From Pirellulales bacterium (lineage in GTDB: Bacteria > Planctomycetota > Planctomycetia > Pirellulales > Thermoguttaceae): a DNA stretch of 45,057 nucleotides. The notes beneath the pieces are model-generated. The model saw only the letters and a list, made by a program, of their open reading frames with translations. It was not told the origin of the DNA and did no database searches. Below are positions 43,796 through 45,057 of this stretch, one piece after another (positions within the stretch are counted from its first letter, which is position 1; the number at the start of each line of letters is the position of its first letter). The DNA lies in contig JAFGRD010000066.1 in NCBI GenBank assembly GCA_016935315.1, positions 1 through 45,057 of the forward strand. The letters run 5' to 3'. The position numbers and the translations under genes are program-made.

Positions 43796-44749
43796 ATGGC
43801 GACAAGCGGCCAGACTTACGGCGACATCAGCCAGTGCATCGGCAACACCCCATTGGTCCAACTCCGGAGACTTACCGAGGGGTGCGTGGCAACCGTGCTG
43901 GCCAAGATGGAGAACATGAATCCGCTTTGGAGCGTGAAAGACCGAATCGCCCGCGCGATGATCGACGCGGCGGAGCGAGACGGATTGATCCGCGAGGACA
44001 CGGTGATCATCGAACCGACCTCCGGCAATACGGGCATCGGGTTGGCGTTCGTATGTGCCGCCCGGGGATACAAGTTGATCGTGACCATGCCCGAGAGCAT
44101 GAGCGTGGAGCGGCGGCGGATGCTCCGGGCGTTGGGGGCGGAACTGATTCTGACGCCGGCCGCCGACGGCATGCCCGGCGCGGTCCGAAAGGCCGAGGAA
44201 GTCGTGGCCAAAAACGCCAACTACTTCATGCCCAATCAGTTCAAGAACCCGGCCAACCCGGCCATCCACCGCGAGACCACGGGCGAAGAGATTTGGCGCG
44301 ACACCGAAGGGGCCGTCGATATCGTGGTTGCGGGCGTGGGGACCGGCGGCACCATCACGGGCGTTGGCGAGGCCCTGAAGTCGCACAAGCCGTCGGTCCG
44401 CATGATCGCCGTCGAGCCGGCCCGGAGTCCGGTCATTTCGCAGCGCCGCGCCGGGTTGGAGTTGAAGCCGGACAAACACACGATCCAAGGGATCGGCGCC
44501 GGGTTCATTCCCGACGTGCTCAACGTCGAGGGGATCGACGACGTGGTCCAGGTCGAGGACGAGGACGCCATGGAAACCTCGCGGCAGCTCGCCAAGCAGG
44601 AAGGCTTGATGTGCGGGATCAGTTGCGGAGCGGCGGCGTGGGCTGCGTTGCGGGTGGCCCGGCGTCAGGAGAACCGCGGTAAGCTGATCGTCGTGATTCT
44701 GCCCGACCTGGGCGAACGCTACCTGTCAACCAAGCTGTTTCCGGAATAA
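43796..44749 (+). CDS. cysK: Cysteine synthase (O-acetylserine sulfhydrylase)
   Basis: The product has 317 residues. It is a fold type II PLP enzyme making cysteine from O-acetylserine and sulfide. The PLP lysine is Lys48 in NPLWSVKDR, the substrate loop PTSGNTG is at 74-80, the phosphate loop is [10 protein letters not shown], and [11 protein letters not shown] lies near the C-terminus. The N-terminal GNTPLVQL motif is typical. ATG 43796 is preferred over the frame start at 43760 because GAGG lies 6 bases upstream. No cysE or sulfate genes are adjacent. A CBS or cysM relative cannot be ruled out. Confidence 0.93.
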   Translation: MATSGQTYGDISQCIGNTPLVQLRRLTEGCVATVLAKMENMNPLWSVKDRIARAMIDAAERDGLIREDTVIIEPTSGNTGIGLAFVCAARGYKLIVTMPESMSVERRRMLRALGAELILTPAADGMPGAVRKAEEVVAKNANYFMPNQFKNPANPAIHRETTGEEIWRDTEGAVDIVVAGVGTGGTITGVGEALKSHKPSVRMIAVEPARSPVISQRRAGLELKPDKHTIQGIGAGFIPDVLNVEGIDDVVQVEDEDAMETSRQLAKQEGLMCGISCGAAAWAALRVARRQENRGKLIVVILPDLGERYLSTKLFPE

Positions 44750-44767
44750 CGGCCCCCAAGAAAAGCA

Positions 44768-44852
44768 CTGCACTTTCTGAAAAAACGGCAGTTAGGCCTA
44801 CAAATCAGGGGAAAGGCGGCGCAGCCGCCTTTCCCTCAATTTCGACTTCGTA
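44768..44852 (+). repeat. 85-bp direct repeat, copy 1, with palindrome
   Basis: It opens with CTGCACTTTCTGAAAAAACG and ends TTTCGACTTCGTA. It contains a perfect 12-bp stem GGGAAAGGCGGC/GCCGCCTTTCCC (44809-44835), which may end the cysK transcript although only TCAATTTC follows. A near-identical copy starts 205 bases later. Confidence 0.8.
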
Positions 44853-44972
44853 TCGCTGCATGCCCTGCCATCGGACCCATGATTATTCGCCAACCCGCCG
44901 GCAGGGCCTGAGGCGGGAAAAAACGCCATGAAAGAGCAAAGCCGCTGCGCGCCTTTCCTCCTTCATATAGGT

Positions 44973-45057
44973 CTGCACTTTCTGAAAAAACGGCACTTAG
45001 GCCTACAAATTGGGGGGAAGGCGGCGCAGCCGCGTTTCCCTCAATTTCGACTTCGTA
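44973..45057 (+). repeat. 85-bp direct repeat, copy 2, at the window edge
   Basis: It matches copy 1 over the same 85 positions with a handful of differences. In its palindrome (about 45014-45040) one arm reads CCGCGTTTCCC, which weakens the stem. It reaches the last base of the window, so the array may continue. The 120 bases between the copies hold no gene. Confidence 0.8.

Overview
The window looks like a chromosome segment of a high-GC member of the Planctomycetota, probably Pirellulales-like. This is inferred from three things. Two secreted giants carry the N-terminal LEPR/LEAR-type motif typical of planctomycete extracellular proteins. UvrA is double-length, as known in Chlamydiae of the same superphylum. 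Several housekeeping proteins show family variants, such as the IspF KGKTGE loop and an extended CysRS. No tRNA, rRNA, CRISPR array, transposase, integrase or phage gene is visible.

Layout, left to right. Positions 445-5143 hold a CARDB plus tandem-repeat surface protein, then a DRG-like TGS GTPase followed closely by an NCS2 purine permease. Positions 5392-12456 encode a 2354-residue CotH/lamin-tail/dockerin-type surface protein. Three Hsp20 genes lie on the minus strand (12560-14032) behind a near-perfect sigma-54 promoter. A plus-strand fatty-acid-type cluster (14477-18231) encodes FabZ, FabG, an unusual ACP, a second FabZ-like protein and a KAS II. An MFS carrier and a STAS protein follow on the minus strand. 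A long minus-strand operon (27118 down to 20420) runs ispF, cysS, ruvC, ruvA, two paralogous zinc-ribbon membrane proteins, ruvB; the second zinc-ribbon gene overlaps ruvB as ATGA. Divergent from it is a three-gene ABC exporter (27180-30000) whose first gene seems to be leaderless. The giant uvrA (30115-37155, minus) faces an acyltransferase and a Tat/lipoprotein-like hydrolase on the plus strand. A chemoreceptor with tandem cysteine-rich PAS domains (41007-43262) and a cysteine synthase (43796-44749) close the window.

DNA repair is prominent: ruvC, ruvA, ruvB and uvrA encode Holliday-junction processing and damage recognition. The fab-type cluster has the ketosynthase, ketoreductase, dehydratases and carrier for a dedicated acyl chain, but no product can be assigned.

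The most unusual material lies between genes. A 99-bp palindromic element occurs four times (2549, 12453 truncated, 18228, 37494), always in the same orientation. Its ends supply the TGA stop codons of three flanking genes, and its stem shows a compensatory base change. A second family is a small hairpin with a GCAR loop (23709, 30041, 43350, half-copy 30104). A third is a GGAAAGGCG palindrome (2306, 44809, 45014); two of its copies sit inside 85-bp direct repeats that run off the window end. A dense cluster of hairpins with a classical intrinsic terminator lies at 40350-40560. These are the best candidates for undescribed elements; their function is not established by the sequence alone.
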